From: Argopecten irradians
Taxonomy: Eukaryota; Mollusca; Bivalvia; Pectinida; Pectinidae
DNA: 64,000 nt
NCBI RefSeq assembly: GCF_041381155.1
Contig: NC_091137.1
Span: 21,497,655-21,561,654, forward strand
Direction of reading: 5' to 3'
In this document: in pieces, positions 12,847 to 25,503 of the stretch
How positions within the stretch are numbered: position 1 is the first letter of the stretch
Layout: each line of letters begins with the position of its first letter
Position numbers and translations under genes: made by a program
The notes under the pieces: generated by a model
What the model was told of the DNA's origin: nothing
The model's input: the letters and a program-made list of their open reading frames with translations, nothing else
The model's database searches: none

Positions 12847-15800
12847 ACCTGACCCGTTTCGGAAGAGTTCGGACAGGCATTACGTAGTTACATAGCGTTT
12901 TCGGAAGAGTTCGGACAGTCATTACGTAGTTACGGTAGTTATATAACGTTTTCGGAAGAGTTCGGACAGACATTACGTAATTACGGTAGTTACATAACGT
13001 TTTGGAAGAGTTCGGACAGACATTACGTAGTTACGGTAGTCACATAACGTTTTCGGAAGAGTGCGGGCAGACATTACGTAGTTACGGAAGTTACATAACG
13101 TTTTCGGAAGAGTTCAGACGTTACGTAGTTACGGTAGTCACATAGCGTTTTCGGAAGAGTTCGGACTGACATTATGTAGCTACATAACGTTTTCGGAAGA
13201 GTTCAGACGTAACGTAGTTATGGTAGTCACATAACGTTTTCGGAAGAGTTCGGACAGACATTACGTAGTTACATAACGTTTTCGGAAGAGTTCGGACAAA
13301 CGTTACGTAGTTACGGTAGTTACATAACGTTTTCGGAAGAGTTCAGACGTAACGTAGTTACGGTAGTCACATAACGTTTTCGGAAGAGTGCGGGCAGACA
13401 TATTACGTAGTTACGGAAGTTACAAACGTTTTCGGAAGAGTTTCAGACGTTACGTAGTAGTTACGGTAGTCACATAACGTTTTCGGAAGAGTGCGGCAGA
13501 CATTACGTAGTTACGGAAGTTACATAACGTTTTCGGAAGAGTTCAGACGTTACGTAGTTACGGTAGTCACATAGCGTTTTCGGAAGAGTGCGGGCAGACA
13601 TAACGTAGTTACGGTAGTTACATAACGTTTTCGGAAGAGTTCAGACGTAACGTAGTTACGGTAGTCACATAACGTTTTCGGAAGAGTGCGGGCAGACATT
13701 ACGTAGTTACGGAAGTTACATAACGTTTTCGGAAGAGTTCAGACGTTACGAGTTACGTAGTTACGGTAGTCACATAGCGTTTTCGGAAGAGTTCGGACTG
13801 ACATTATGTAGCTACATAACGTTTTCGGAAGAGTTCAGACGTAACGTAGTTACGGTAGTTACATAACGTTTTCGGAAGAGTTCGGACAGACATTACGTAG
13901 TTACATAACGTTTTCGGAAGAGTGCGGGCAGACATTACGTAGTTACGGAAGTTACATAACGTTTTCGGAAGAGTTCGGACAAACGTTACGTAGTTACGGT
14001 AGTTACATAACGTTTTCGGAAGAGTTCAGACGTAACGTAGTTACGGTAGTCACATAACGTTTTCGGAAGAGTGCGGGCAGACATTACGTAGTTACGGAAG
14101 TTACATAACGTTTTCGGAAGAGTTCAGACGTTACGTAGTTACGGTAGTCACATAGCGTTTTCGGAAGAGTTCGGACTGACATTATGTAGCTACATAACGT
14201 TTTCGGAAGAGTTCAGACGTAACGTAGTTACGGTAGTTACATAACGTTTTCGGAAGAGTTCGGACAGACATTACGTAGTTACATAACGTTTTCGGAAGAG
14301 TGCGGGCAGACATTACGTAGTTACGGAAGTTACATAACGTTTTCGGAAGAGTTCGGACAAACGTTACGTAGTTACGGTAGTTACATAACGTTTTCGGAAG
14401 AGTTCAGACGTAACGTAGTTACGGTAGTCACATAACGTTTTCGGAAGAGTGCGGGCAGACATTACGTAGTTACGGAAGTTACATAACGTTTTCGGAAGAG
14501 TTCAGACGTTACGTAGTTACGGTAGTCACATAGCGTTTTCGGAAGAGTTCGGACTGACATTATGTAGCTACATAACGTTTTCGGAAGAGTTCAGACGTAA
14601 CGTAGTTACGGTAGTTACATAACGTTTTCGGAAGAGTTCGGACAGACATTACGTAGTTACATAACGTTTTCGGAAGAGTGCGGGCAGACATTACGTAGTT
14701 ACGGAAGTTACATAACGTTTTCGGAAGAGTTCGGACAAACGTTACGTAGTTACGGTAGTTACATAACGTTTTCGGAAGAGTTCAGACGTAACGTAGTTAC
14801 GGTAGTCACATAACGTTTTCGGAAGAGTGCGGGCAGACATTACGTAGTTACGGAAGTTACATAACGTTTTCGGAAGAGTTCAGACGTAACGTAGTTACGG
14901 TAGTCACATAACGTTTTCGGAAGAGTGCGGGCAGACATTACGTAGTTACGGAAGTTACATAACGTTTTCGGAAGAGTTCAGACGTTACGTAGTTACGGTA
15001 GTCACATAACGTTTTCGGAAGAGTGCGGGCAGACATTACGTAGTTACGGAAGTTACATAACGTTTTCGGAAGAGTTCAGACGTTACGTACTTACGGTAGT
15101 CACATAGCGTTTTCGGAAGAGTTCGGACTGACATTATGTAGCTACATAACGTTTTCGGAAGAGTTCAGACGTAACGTAGTTACGGTAGTTACATAACGTT
15201 TTCGGAAGAGTGCGGGCAGACATTACGTAGTTACGGAAGTTACATAACGTTTTCGGAAGAGTTCGGACAAACGTTACGTAGTTACGGTAGTTACATAACG
15301 TTTTCGGAAGAGTTCAGACGTAACGTAGTTACGGTAGTCACATAACGTTTTCGGAAGAGTGCGGGCAGACATTACGTAGTTACGGAAGTTACATAACGTT
15401 TTCGGAAGAGTTCAGACGTTACGTAGTTACGGTAGTCACATAGCGTTTTCGGAAGAGTTCGGACTGACATTATGTAGCTACATAACGTTTTCGGAAGAGT
15501 TCAGACGTAACGTAGTTACGGTAGTTACATAACGTTTTCGGAAGAGTTCGGACAGACATTACGTAGTTACATAACGTTTTCGGAAGAGTGCGGGAAGACA
15601 TTACGTAGTTACGGAAGTTACATAACGTTTTCGGAAGAGTTCGGACAAACGTTACGTAGTTACGGTAGTTACATAACGTTTTCGGAAGAGTTCAGACGTA
15701 ACGTAGTTACGGTAGTCACATAACGTTTTCGGAAGAGTGCGGGCAGACATTACGTAGTTACGGAAGTTACATAACGTTTTCGGAAGAGTTCAGACGTAAC

Positions 15801-16450
15801 GTAGTTACGGTAGTCACATAGCGTTTTCGGAAGAGTGCGGGCAGACATTACGTAGTTACGGAAGTTACATAACGTTTTCGGAAGAGTTCAGACGTTACGT
15901 AGTTACGGTAGTCACATAACGTTTTCGGAAGAGTGCGGGCAGACATTACGTAGTTACGGAAGTTACATAACGTTTTCGGAAGAGTTCAGACGTTACGTAG
16001 TTACGGTAGTCACATAGCGTTTTCGGAAGAGTTCGGACTGACATTATGTAGCTACATAACGTTTTCGGAAGAGTTCAGACGTAACGTAGTTACGGTAGTT
16101 ACATAACGTTTTCGGAAGAGTGCGGGCAGACATTACGTAGTTACGGAAGTTACATAACGTTTTCGGAAGAGTTCAGACGTTACGTAGTTACGGTAGTCAC
16201 ATAGCGTTTTCGGAAGAGTTCGGACTGACATTATGTAGCTACATAACGTTTTCGGAAGAGTTCAGACGTAACGTAGTTACGGTAGTTACATAACGTTTTC
16301 GGAAGAGTTCGGACAGACATTACGTAGTTACATAACGTTTTCGGAAGAGTGCGGGCAGACATTACGTAGTTACGGAAGTTACATAACGTTTTCGGAAGAG
16401 TTCGGTTAAACGTTACGTAGTTACGGTAGTTACATAACGTTTTCGGAAAC
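12847..16450. repeat. 3.6-kb satellite with higher-order organisation
   Basis: Monomers of roughly 40-50 bp share CATAACGTTTTCGGAAGAGT followed by a variable segment (TTCGGACAGACATTACGTAG, GTGCGGGCAGACATTACG, TTCAGACGTTACGTAG and others). Variants recur in fixed order: the marker TTCGGACTGACATTATGTAG appears near 13160, 13791, 14170, 14548, 15122, 15458, 16031 and 16219. Successive spacings include 379 and 378 bp, so a higher-order unit of about 378 bp exists, with 574-, 336- and 188-bp variants from unequal exchange. The array is CpG-rich (TTACGTAA, AACGTT, TTCGGA) in an AT-rich setting, and lies between genes. Confidence 0.93.
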
Positions 16451-16989
16451 GACGTTACAATATCGGCTGACTTCGGTTTGTTTGTTCAGTATTTATTTGA
16501 TTTTTATCAAAAGTTTCCGAATCATTATCGTTCATCTTGACATCGATTTAGACCTGTCTCTGCGTGACTTACAAAACGATTTTTTCCATCTAAATCATGA
16601 AAAAATAAGACAGATACGGATATTGGGACTTTGTAGCTGCAATATTGTAGTTCAAAAGGCAAAAAATCATCAGGAAAGATGAATAAGTTACTTTATTTCC
16701 CATAACCTTTCAAAGGTTGCGGGGGCATTACAAAACCAAATGGCATTGTATACAAATTGTCCAAAGTCCTCTCCCCCTGGGTATGGAAAATGCGTTTTTG
16801 GCAGTTACTTTTAGACAGAAAATGGTGTCGTCTACGCCTTTGTTGTGCCATTTCTTCTATCTCTTTCTCAACCTCAAACTTCTTATTGATAGAGGAACCC
16901 GCCTAGGCGGTTAATCATGGATATTTTGAGAAACTATCTTTGTACTTTATAGTATTTCTTTTTAATTGACCACCTTGATTCTCATTCAA
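16451..16989. other. Sequence between satellite and retrotransposon relic
   Basis: Short frames at 16482-16682 and 16717-16914 have no recognisable content. The stretch may include the decayed reverse transcriptase side of the neighbouring relic, but no motif supports that. Confidence 0.3.
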
Positions 16990-18900
16990 TATACACAAGA
17001 TTGCTCCTTAGAGGACTTCAATTTCCGGAATAACATAGTTTGGGTTTTTTTCCCACAGTACTTCCATTAACTTGCACATTTTCGTGCTTTTGATCCACAA
17101 TTTCATCAATATATCCAAAGTCCGCCACCACAGAATTCTTGTATACTTTGTGCGTTCCATATCGCTAAAGTTCAGAATTCTTTCAAAGGGACATAAACCC
17201 ATACGAGGGTTTACCAACAGCTTTGGCCAAAGCACCTCATTTTTGACATGAATCGCCTGGTGAAAGGCTCAATATCACTGAATTTTTGTCTACATATTGG
17301 TAAATTTCCATAACAATCATCTCCTCACAATTAGAGGTATTAATAATATCCTCTGATAATGAACTCTACAACAAGCTGCTTTGCTGCTTCAGCTTGATAT
17401 CGGAAACATTGAATTTCGTCTCCATCTAATTTTCCAAGCAATTCTTGTTAATAAGATATCAAGAGAATGCGTGGTCAGAAAATCTAAACCTATATCCCCT
17501 GTGTGTTTAATGTTCGCTATCAAGGACTTCTTGTAACAAAATTCTGTTCCCTAAGCCAATAACAAGCTTACATTTTCCAATAATGGTGTATTATCTCCAG
17601 TAGCGGTTTATCAAATGTAATTTGAGACCGTATCTAACAAACATTGGAGTTCTTTATACCTAAATTTTGGAAGCAGTTATTGCTTAGAATAACAGTACAC
17701 CTGTATCCACTAGTACGAAGGTGCAAAGTCTTTATGCACAAACAACAAACCGGTGTGATCCTCTTATTTAATCTGCTCAACTAACATATCTGTGTCCTTC
17801 TCCACCTCTTCTAAACTGATTCCGAGCCCTCGAAGTCATAATCCGATAGTTTCCCTGAATCGGAGTGACTGAAAGTTTTCCACCATTTGACTGGGAAGTG
17901 GTGGTGAGGGTTGTTGATAGTTTGACCTTGTGGGACAAATGACCTTGACCTCTGTGTTTGGTTCCAATTTGAACCATAAAATTGTCCATAGTCCTGTGTG
18001 GTCAAATCTGAACTTTTTTTCCATTATTGGGAATTCAAAACTTTGGTTTATCCAACATTGGAACACTATTTTGATTTATGTGTTTTGGGTAAATTGGACC
18101 ATTTTGGTGTTTGTTTTCCTTAATATGGATAAACACTTGGTTTTTTTTTACCATTTCCTTCCCATTTACCTATTCCTAGTTTAGATTATGAAACCCGAGT
18201 TTCTTTGATCTACTCAAATTTTTGGTAGTTTTGTGTGAGGCTGTGTATGGACTTATTCAATGTCACAATATCAAAGCCCTCTTGATTTCATTTTAGCAGG
18301 AGATAGCATTTGGTGTGGCACATCCAGTGCGATCTTCCTCAGAGATCATGTGGTATTGCCTACCTTCCCTTTGCTTATCAGCTAACCTAGACCTTCAGAG
18401 CCTGAGTGGACATGTGTGACGTTTCGCTTCATTAAGGTTCTTTTGGTCTCAGTTCCCTGAATCCGTAACACGTATCAAGTCTGGTATAGCATTGAAAGTA
18501 ATCCAAACTAGGATATTTACATTGATGCTTGCAGCCATAGGTATGCTGGCGAGTCATTTTTTCGGATAAGACTGTAGCATCTCAGAGAGTGTCTCCTCCT
18601 TTCCTTAACTCTTGTTTGGATAGTCGACTCTTGTAAACAGAGCGTTCCCAATGACCAAACCATACATTGTACCTAACTAAGTATCAAAATCTCGTCTCCT
18701 AGCATTGAGCTCGGTGAGGATGGCTCTCCTCTCTGCACGTTCCAACTTAGGCTTGCTAGCTAGATAGAGAGATTTTGTTGATAGTCCCCACCCATTTATT
18801 TTTGCTACTAATTCAAATTGGAACAGATATGCTTCTAATTTTCTCCTCCAGAATAATTGTTGAGGTTTTTTAACACTCTGTCTTGTTTGTTGCAGTGGTC
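16990..18900 (-). pseudogene. Decayed Ty3-type LTR retrotransposon: gag, protease and pro-RT linker
   Basis: Reading the minus strand from 18.9 kb downward, fragments appear in the order of a Ty3/gypsy polyprotein. A gag-like stretch (LYLASKPKLERA, ILTELNARRRDFD, then a TLSEMLQSYP-like segment) lies at about 18860-18560. A Gln/Asn/Ser-rich region, perhaps nucleocapsid, is at 18070-17777. A retropepsin active site VDTG is at about 17715-17691, followed by GLDFLTTHS near 17500-17470. The conserved protease-RT linker (VNPRMGLCPF, NFSDMERT) is at 17230-17145. Stops and frameshifts separate every segment. No reverse transcriptase, integrase or LTR pair is seen. The order of motifs supports the call; each alone is weak. 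Confidence 0.65.
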
Positions 18901-21640
18901 GTGTGTTCGATCCACGACTATTGTCATTATGTCAGCCACTGGTGAACTACAAACATTAGCACTCTGTGTTGCATGAGAAGATTTCATTTCCCTATGAATA
19001 TGATTAATTCTATACTCTACAAGAATCTACTGTTTCATAGCTATACTATTAATTGTTCTTGTCTAAGCTCCTATTTATTCCCATACATCCTCGATTGTCT
19101 TCTCAAAACCTATCAAACGGTTTTGTTTAATTTCTCCATCAGAATATTAGCCTAAACTATTTGCAATTTGTGTAATTTCAAACTTTAACCATTTCTGAGC
19201 AGCTCGATTATCACCTCCTTCATCTCTGTACCAGACCATCATTCCTAACCGAATGTTACCTCAGAAATCTGAATCGGACGTCTCTACAGATTTTTATGAT
19301 TTTCAGTAAAGAGTAACTCAAACTCCAGATTCAAATTTTGTGATTTTTTTGATGCGTGAAACCAGCATTCGTAGTAGCTCTGAGAGCCTGTCACACAAAA
19401 CAAGAACCACTCCGCGATGAAAATTTAAAAGATGTTTTGTTCATGACACTAATACTTGATGTAGGAAAAAATAAAACCACCAAGATTCAATACCACAGTA
19501 ATAAAATTTGGTTCAAATGTATACTCACCATGGAGGGGAGTGTATTATTGTTGCATTGGGACTGCTCTATGATATTGGTATTATAAACGAGAAACATCCC
19601 CGAAAATTCACAACCAACAGGAACTTTCGGATGGATTTTTGGATTGTGTATGTTTATTTTAAATTTTACGTAATTTTATGCTAATGATCGATTATGTAAT
19701 GCAAATGTTAGGAAGGTAACTACAAAAAGAAAGTTCTTATAACGCTTAACTGTTTTTTTGTGTTGGTGCATTGACAGAACTATAATCCGACTGATACACT
19801 GTAATATTGCGGTTAATAGTATGTTCTGACAATATTGTGTCGTTTGTTTTCGACCCATCTCTTATATTGAAAGGGAAAGGTACTACAAAATACAATGAGA
19901 TAAGATCTAAATATGTACGACCATCTGTAAAGTGACAACTAAACTTAATTGCCGTGTTGTAACGTCCGTAAAAGTCCGAAAGGGGGTATTAATTGCTATG
20001 AAGTTTTTTTGATGGTACCTTCTTATGAATTTCAAAAGAAAATTTGATGTTATAAGTTGTACCAAATAATGGACAAAAGATATGACCATGTTTCATTCAA
20101 ATCCAAAGCACAACTCAAACGTTAAAATGTTCTGCACGATAATACTCGCCAGCCAATTACTGTTTATCGCTGTCTTGTGAATGTAAAAGAAATCCGATGA
20201 TTACGTAATGAAATAATGTACCTTTTATCGGCATTCTGGCCATGACCCTATTAGCAAAGAAGTCGTCACAGCAACCCACTGTAAGTTTTTCTAAAAAGGA
20301 AACCAAACAACATGTCCCGGAATGGTAAATATTCTTATTTTATTTTTTTTCCGAAAATATTCTTCAATGTAAGTGATATAAGATACGGATATGTTTTACT
20401 TATTATTTTTTGTCTTTGAAAAGAACATTGATGAAATGATAATTTAGTAACTTAAAAAAGAATATAAAAAATATTACCCGAGACTGAGATGGTTTCATTG
20501 TTGTCCGCAAATTGTATTTCAAAACGAATTTAGATATAGAACATTTAATTACAGGTTATTTCTCAACTTATTATCTTGAAAAAACTTGAAATAATCAATA
20601 AAACTTAAATATATTTATGTTAAACTCTAAATTTTCAACACAGCACACTTAAGTATACTAAATTCAATATTTAATGAAAAACCAATTTCTTTATTATTTG
20701 GGTGGTGGGATCCTTCATCACGACTAATAGTGTGGCCTTGCACTTTGATTTTATATACCAATTTTAATGTTCTTTTTATGGATTCACTAGACACTGGAAA
20801 GTTTACACTTTGACACCAAGTGTAACTTTTCGAGTCGGTCGTATTTCAGCAATCAACCAAGAAAAAGTAATATATAAGGGATTCGGTTCCAAGCCTAGCC
20901 TAACTCCATAAAAAACAAAGTCAGAATAAAAATCACTTATGAGTTATTATAATCATAAATCAACAAATACAGTACGGGATACATCGAGATTTACAAAGGT
21001 TTATACAAATATTCTTAACTAAACACTGATCTTATATCCCTGAATACATTATTGGAATATGAACATTTCCATAGATTGAGGTGCTTCCATCTTAACTGTG
21101 TATAATGTCTCGTCCGAATATGGAGAAAGTAAATACCTACAATATAAAAGCTGATTATAATAAACATTAATATTAATAAGAATATGTAATGGACAGTCTT
21201 CCGTCTACAAATATGTTTCCGATACGGAGACACGTTTCCCCGTTTTTCCGCCAACAAACAACACTCATAGCATTTATTCCCCTGGAACATTAAGTTCCCT
21301 TTAGCGGAGAAGCCAAAACATCTTTGATAACCACTAATAGGGCATTGGTTTCGAGGAGACACAAGGCTTTCCAAAGTTTTTAGGGCCAGAAGGAGGCGAC
21401 CACCTCGGGGTACCAGTGGTTTTTTTTTTTTTTGCGGGTATGAAAAAAATTTGCAAACTGGTGTGAATCCGTGTACCGGATTCTCATAAAAGTTTACAAA
21501 CAAATGTTTTTTTTCTTCATAACCCGATAAGAAAAAAAAAAAAAATAATAAAAAATAAAAAAAAGCAAATTCGTAGAATTTCCATCCCCCGCTTTCAGGA
21601 CATATTGTAGGTAAATATTATTGAGGTAAGGTTTAAAATT
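18901..21640. other. AT-rich intergenic region, no supported gene
   Basis: Frames at 18973-19155, 19356-19586, 19676-19858 and 19907-20089 are short and show no family features. A plus-strand stretch ending CAACCCACT|GTAAGT near 20280 looks like an exon end, but no acceptor or partner exon is found. A 162-codon minus-strand frame at 21015-21503, with cysteines and one hydrophobic segment, overlaps poly-A/T tracts and is not recognised. Confidence 0.35.
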
Positions 21641-21669
21641 TGTTAAAACATGAAAAAATAAACTGAAGT

Positions 21670-22430
21670 CTTATTCGGAAGTAAGACTTTTAACTTTGTT
21701 ACCAAGTTTGAAGAAAATTGGTTAATATTTATTACAGTTATTGTACGGAAGTGGCAGAAAATGACTTTTTTTTTTCTATTAAAGCAAAGGGCCATAACTC
21801 TGCTAATTAAAATATGACAAAAGTGGCGATTGAACTTGGCTATGCCCTCAAGGCATTTAACTTTGTTACCAAATTTTAACAATATATTTTAAACATTTGT
21901 TAGTTATTACACAGAAACTGCAGAAAAATGACATTTGTCATAAATCAAAGGACCATAACTCTGATAAATAACATCCGCTGAAAAAGTTGATCGAACCTGG
22001 CCAGACACTTAAGGTATTCAACCTTGTTACCAAGTTTGAAGAAAATCGGTTAATATTTATTACAGTCATGTATGGAAGTGGCAGAACCTGATTTTTTAAA
22101 AATGTAAGCAAAGGGCCATAATTCCGCTAAATAAGGTCCGTTGAAAGTCGCAATCGAACTTGGATGAGTCCTTAAGGCATCTAACCTTGTTGCTAAGTTT
22201 GAAGAAAATCGGTTTACATTTGTTACACTTATTGCACGGAAAAGGCAGAAAATGACGTTTTAAGTAATTCAAAGGGCCATAACTTCGCTAAATAAGGTCC
22301 ATCCACAGTCGCGATCGAACTTGGTCGAGCCCTTAAGGTACTTAACCTTGTGATTAAGTTTGAAGAAAATCGGTTTATATTTGTAATATTTGAATGAAGA
22401 TCAAGGTCATTTTTTCAAAATAAATATAGT
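21670..22430. repeat. Tandem repeat block, period about 160 bp, 4-5 copies
   Basis: Each unit contains AAGGGCCATAACT, a GATCGAACTTGG-like segment, CTTAAGGCATCTAACCTTGT and GTTTGAAGAAAATCGGTT. The GAACTTGG motif recurs near 21833, 21993, 22155 and 22317. No coding capacity. This type of sequence is, from memory, common in bivalve genomes. Confidence 0.85.
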
Positions 22431-23800
22431 AGCCCTTCCTCCCAGCATAATACATGCCAAATATCAGATCTCTAGGCCTCTTAGTTATTCACAAAAAGTT
22501 ATTTAAGATTTAAGCCTATTTGACCCCTGTGACCTTGGATGAAGGTCAAGGTCATGCAATTGAACAAACTTGGTAGCCCTTCATCCCAGCATGCTACAGG
22601 CCCAATATCAGTAAACTGGGCCTTCTGGTTCTTGAGAAGAAGTCGTTTAAAGATTTTAGCTTTCTTGACTCTTGTGACCTTGACTGAAGGTCAATGTCAT
22701 TTATTTGAACAAACTTCAAAGTCCTTCATCCCAGCATGTCAGGGGCCCAATATTAAGTCTCTAGGCCTCTTTGTTATTCACAAGAAGTTGTTTATAGTAT
22801 TTAAGCCTATTTGACCCCTGTGACCTTGAATGAAGGTCAAGGTCAATCATTTGAACAAAGTTGGTAGCCCTTCATCCCAGCATGCTACAGTTCCAATATC
22901 AGTACCGTCTGGTTCTTGAGACGAAGTCATTTAAAGATTTTAGCTTTTTTGACCACTGGACCTTGAATGAAGGTCAAGGTCATTCATTTGAACAAACTTG
23001 GTAGTCCTTCATCCCAGCGTGTTGCAGGCCAAATATGAGAACCCTGAGCCTTTATGGTCTTGAACAAAAGTCGTTTAAAGATTTTAGACTATTTGACCCT
23101 TGTGACCTTGAATGAAGGTCAAGGTCATGCATTTGAACAAACTTGGTAGCCCTGCATCCCAGCATGCTACAGGCCAAATATAAGTATCCTTGGCCTTCTA
23201 GTTCTTGAGAAGAAGTCATTCAAAGATTTTAGACTTTTTGACCCCTGTGACCTTGAATGAAGGTCAAGGTCATTCATTTGAACATACTTGGTAGCCCTGC
23301 ATCCCAGCATGCTACAAGCCTAATATCAGTACCCTGGGCCTTCTGGTTCTTGAGAAGAAGTCATTGAAATATTTTAACCTATTTTACCCCTGTGACCTTG
23401 AATGAAGGTCAAGGTCATTATTTGAACAAACTTGGTAGCCCTGCATCCCAGAATGCTACAGGCCAAATATCAGTACCCTGGGCCTTCTGGTTCCTGAGAA
23501 GAAGTCGTTGAAAGATTTTAGCCTATTTTACCCCTGTGACCTTGAATGAAGGTCAAGGTCATTATTTTAACAAACTTAGTAGCCCTACATCCCAGCATGC
23601 TACAGGCCAAATATCAGTACCCTGGGCCTTCTGGTTCTTGAGAAGAAGTCGTTGAAAGATTTTAGCCTATTTGACCCCGTGACCTTGAATGAAGGTCAAG
23701 GTCATTTATTTTAACAAACTTGGTAGCCCTTCATCCCAGCATGCTACAGGCCTAATATCGGTACCTTGGGCCTTCTGTTTCTTGAGAAGAAGTTGTTTGA
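22431..23800. repeat. Tandem repeat block, period about 145 bp, about 9 copies, with nuclear-receptor-like motifs
   Basis: Each unit has TGTGACCTTGAATGAAGG followed by TCAAGGTCAT, then GAACAAACTTGGTAGCC, CATCCCAGCATGCTACAGG and TTCTTGAGAAGAAGTC. The TGACCTTGA...TCAAGGTCA core appears near 22530, 22677, 22822, 22970, 23103, 23248, 23395, 23537 and 23680. Both halves match the extended half-site TCAAGGTCA bound by ERR, SF-1/FTZ-F1 and NR4A receptors. Confidence 0.88.
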
Positions 23801-23804
23801 ATAA

Positions 23805-25060
23805 CAAGAGGCCCATGGGCCTTAACGGTCACCTGAAAATTTAAGTCATTTGGACCCCACTGGGCACCACCCCTCAGCCTTTGGGGATGAGACAGGGTCA
23901 AAATGACATAATAGCAAAATGTCCTCTTGTGGTTATAATGTGAATCAAAAGTTTGAACAATTTCCAGTAGAAAATAAACAAAATATACCCAAGAAGTGTT
24001 CAATATAACCTATAGCAAACTTAGCCTCCTCCCCAGGGGCAAACAAAGAGGCCAAGGGTTATAAAATTCACAATTCTGATAAAGCACCACAATATCTTTA
24101 GAACACAAGGTCCAATAATAGCATTATTACAAAGGACATGAACTCTATAATTTAATTACCGTCGAAAAATTCCCTTTTTCAAACTCATCCCAGATATTGT
24201 TGATATAAGGCTACATACAGATTTTCATCAAAATCAGTTATCTTGATCACAAGCACAATCATAAAATTAGAACAAAGGGCAATAACTTGTATGTTACTGT
24301 CGAATAATTCCCATTTTTGAACTCGTACGAAATCTTGTTGATATAAGGCTACATACAAAGTTTCATCAACCTTGGTTAACATTTACTCAAGTCATCATAA
24401 GTCATCATGTTCACAAAGTAAAGTTAACGCACGATGGACAATAGGCTATTGCAGTAGGTCACTATGATGTATGGTCAGGTGACCTAAAAATAGTAACAGT
24501 GACCTTGACCTGGCAATCCTGAAACCGTATCTTGTCAAAAATATTATGGTCCTTTAAATTTGTGTGAAGTTTGATCAAAATCACTCGAGGAATGAAGCCG
24601 CTAGAGCACTGAAAAGGATTTTCTAAAAATAGTAACTGTGACCTTGACCTTGCAACCTTGAAACTCAAACTTTTTCAGTCCTTTGAATTTGTGTGCAGTT
24701 TGATCAAAATCACTCAAGGAATGAAGCCGCTAGAGTGCTTACAAAGAAATTATCTAAAAATAGTAACAGTGACCTTGACCTTAGTCTGGCAATCTTCACA
24801 CTCAAACTTGTACGAGACATTATGATCCTTTGTCTATGTGTGAAGTGTGACCAAAATCACTCAAGGAATGAAGCCGCTAGAGCTCTGATAGGGATTTTCT
24901 AAAAATAGTAGCAGTGACATACAAAGTTTCATCAATCTCGGTTCACATTTACTTAAGTTATCATGTTCACAACAAAAAGTTAACGCACGACGGACGACGG
25001 AGGACAAAAGGCTATCGCAATAGATCACCGTGACCTATGGTCAGGTGACCTAAAAAGTTT
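23805..25060. repeat. Composite repeat bounded by GGTCACCTGA / TCAGGTGACC
   Basis: It begins AACAAGAGGCCCATGGGCC...GGTCACCTGA near 23801-23836, and TCAGGTGACCTAAAAA recurs in reverse sense near 24474 and 25043. Inside are two copies of a unit with TTGATATAAGGCTACATACA (about 24195 and 24340) and three copies of a 145-bp unit with GTGACCTTGACCT and AATGAAGCCGCTAGAGC (24480-24910). The right ends carry AGTTAACGCACGA(T/C)GGAC. This is a non-autonomous repeat with internal tandem growth; no open frame. Confidence 0.75.
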
Positions 25061-25503
25061 ACGCACGAAGCACGTCTGACGACGACAGACGGTGCATGAT
25101 GACAAATCAAAATTTCAACAAACAACAGAAGACAAACAATTGTTGATAGGTACAAAATTTACCAGATGTTTTAATAAACAAAATATTGATAATAAACAAA
25201 TGAAAAAACTTAAAATCCACCTAACAAAACCAGTCTGTATCCTAACTTCTGCAGATTAAATAAAAACAAATTGTTGAGCCCCGATTCCTAGACATATAAA
25301 ATAATGGTATACATTATTAAATTCAAGGTTTTATTCAACAAATGAGAAAGAGGTCAAAACTTTTAAGCTCATGTTCAAAATATGTTTTACTTATACCAAA
25401 AAGATGAAACTGATTTACATCTTACATTTAGAAATTTGTCTTTGATCTATCAGATTTACTTCCCTTATTTTGTTTCAGTCCCTGACAGAGTGAACGAAGG
25501 GAG

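Noticed and set aside
21015..21503. 162-codon minus-strand frame with one hydrophobic segment
   Set aside because: Crosses poly-A/T tracts, has no recognisable domain or splice partner, and lies in repeat-rich sequence; kept only as a mention.
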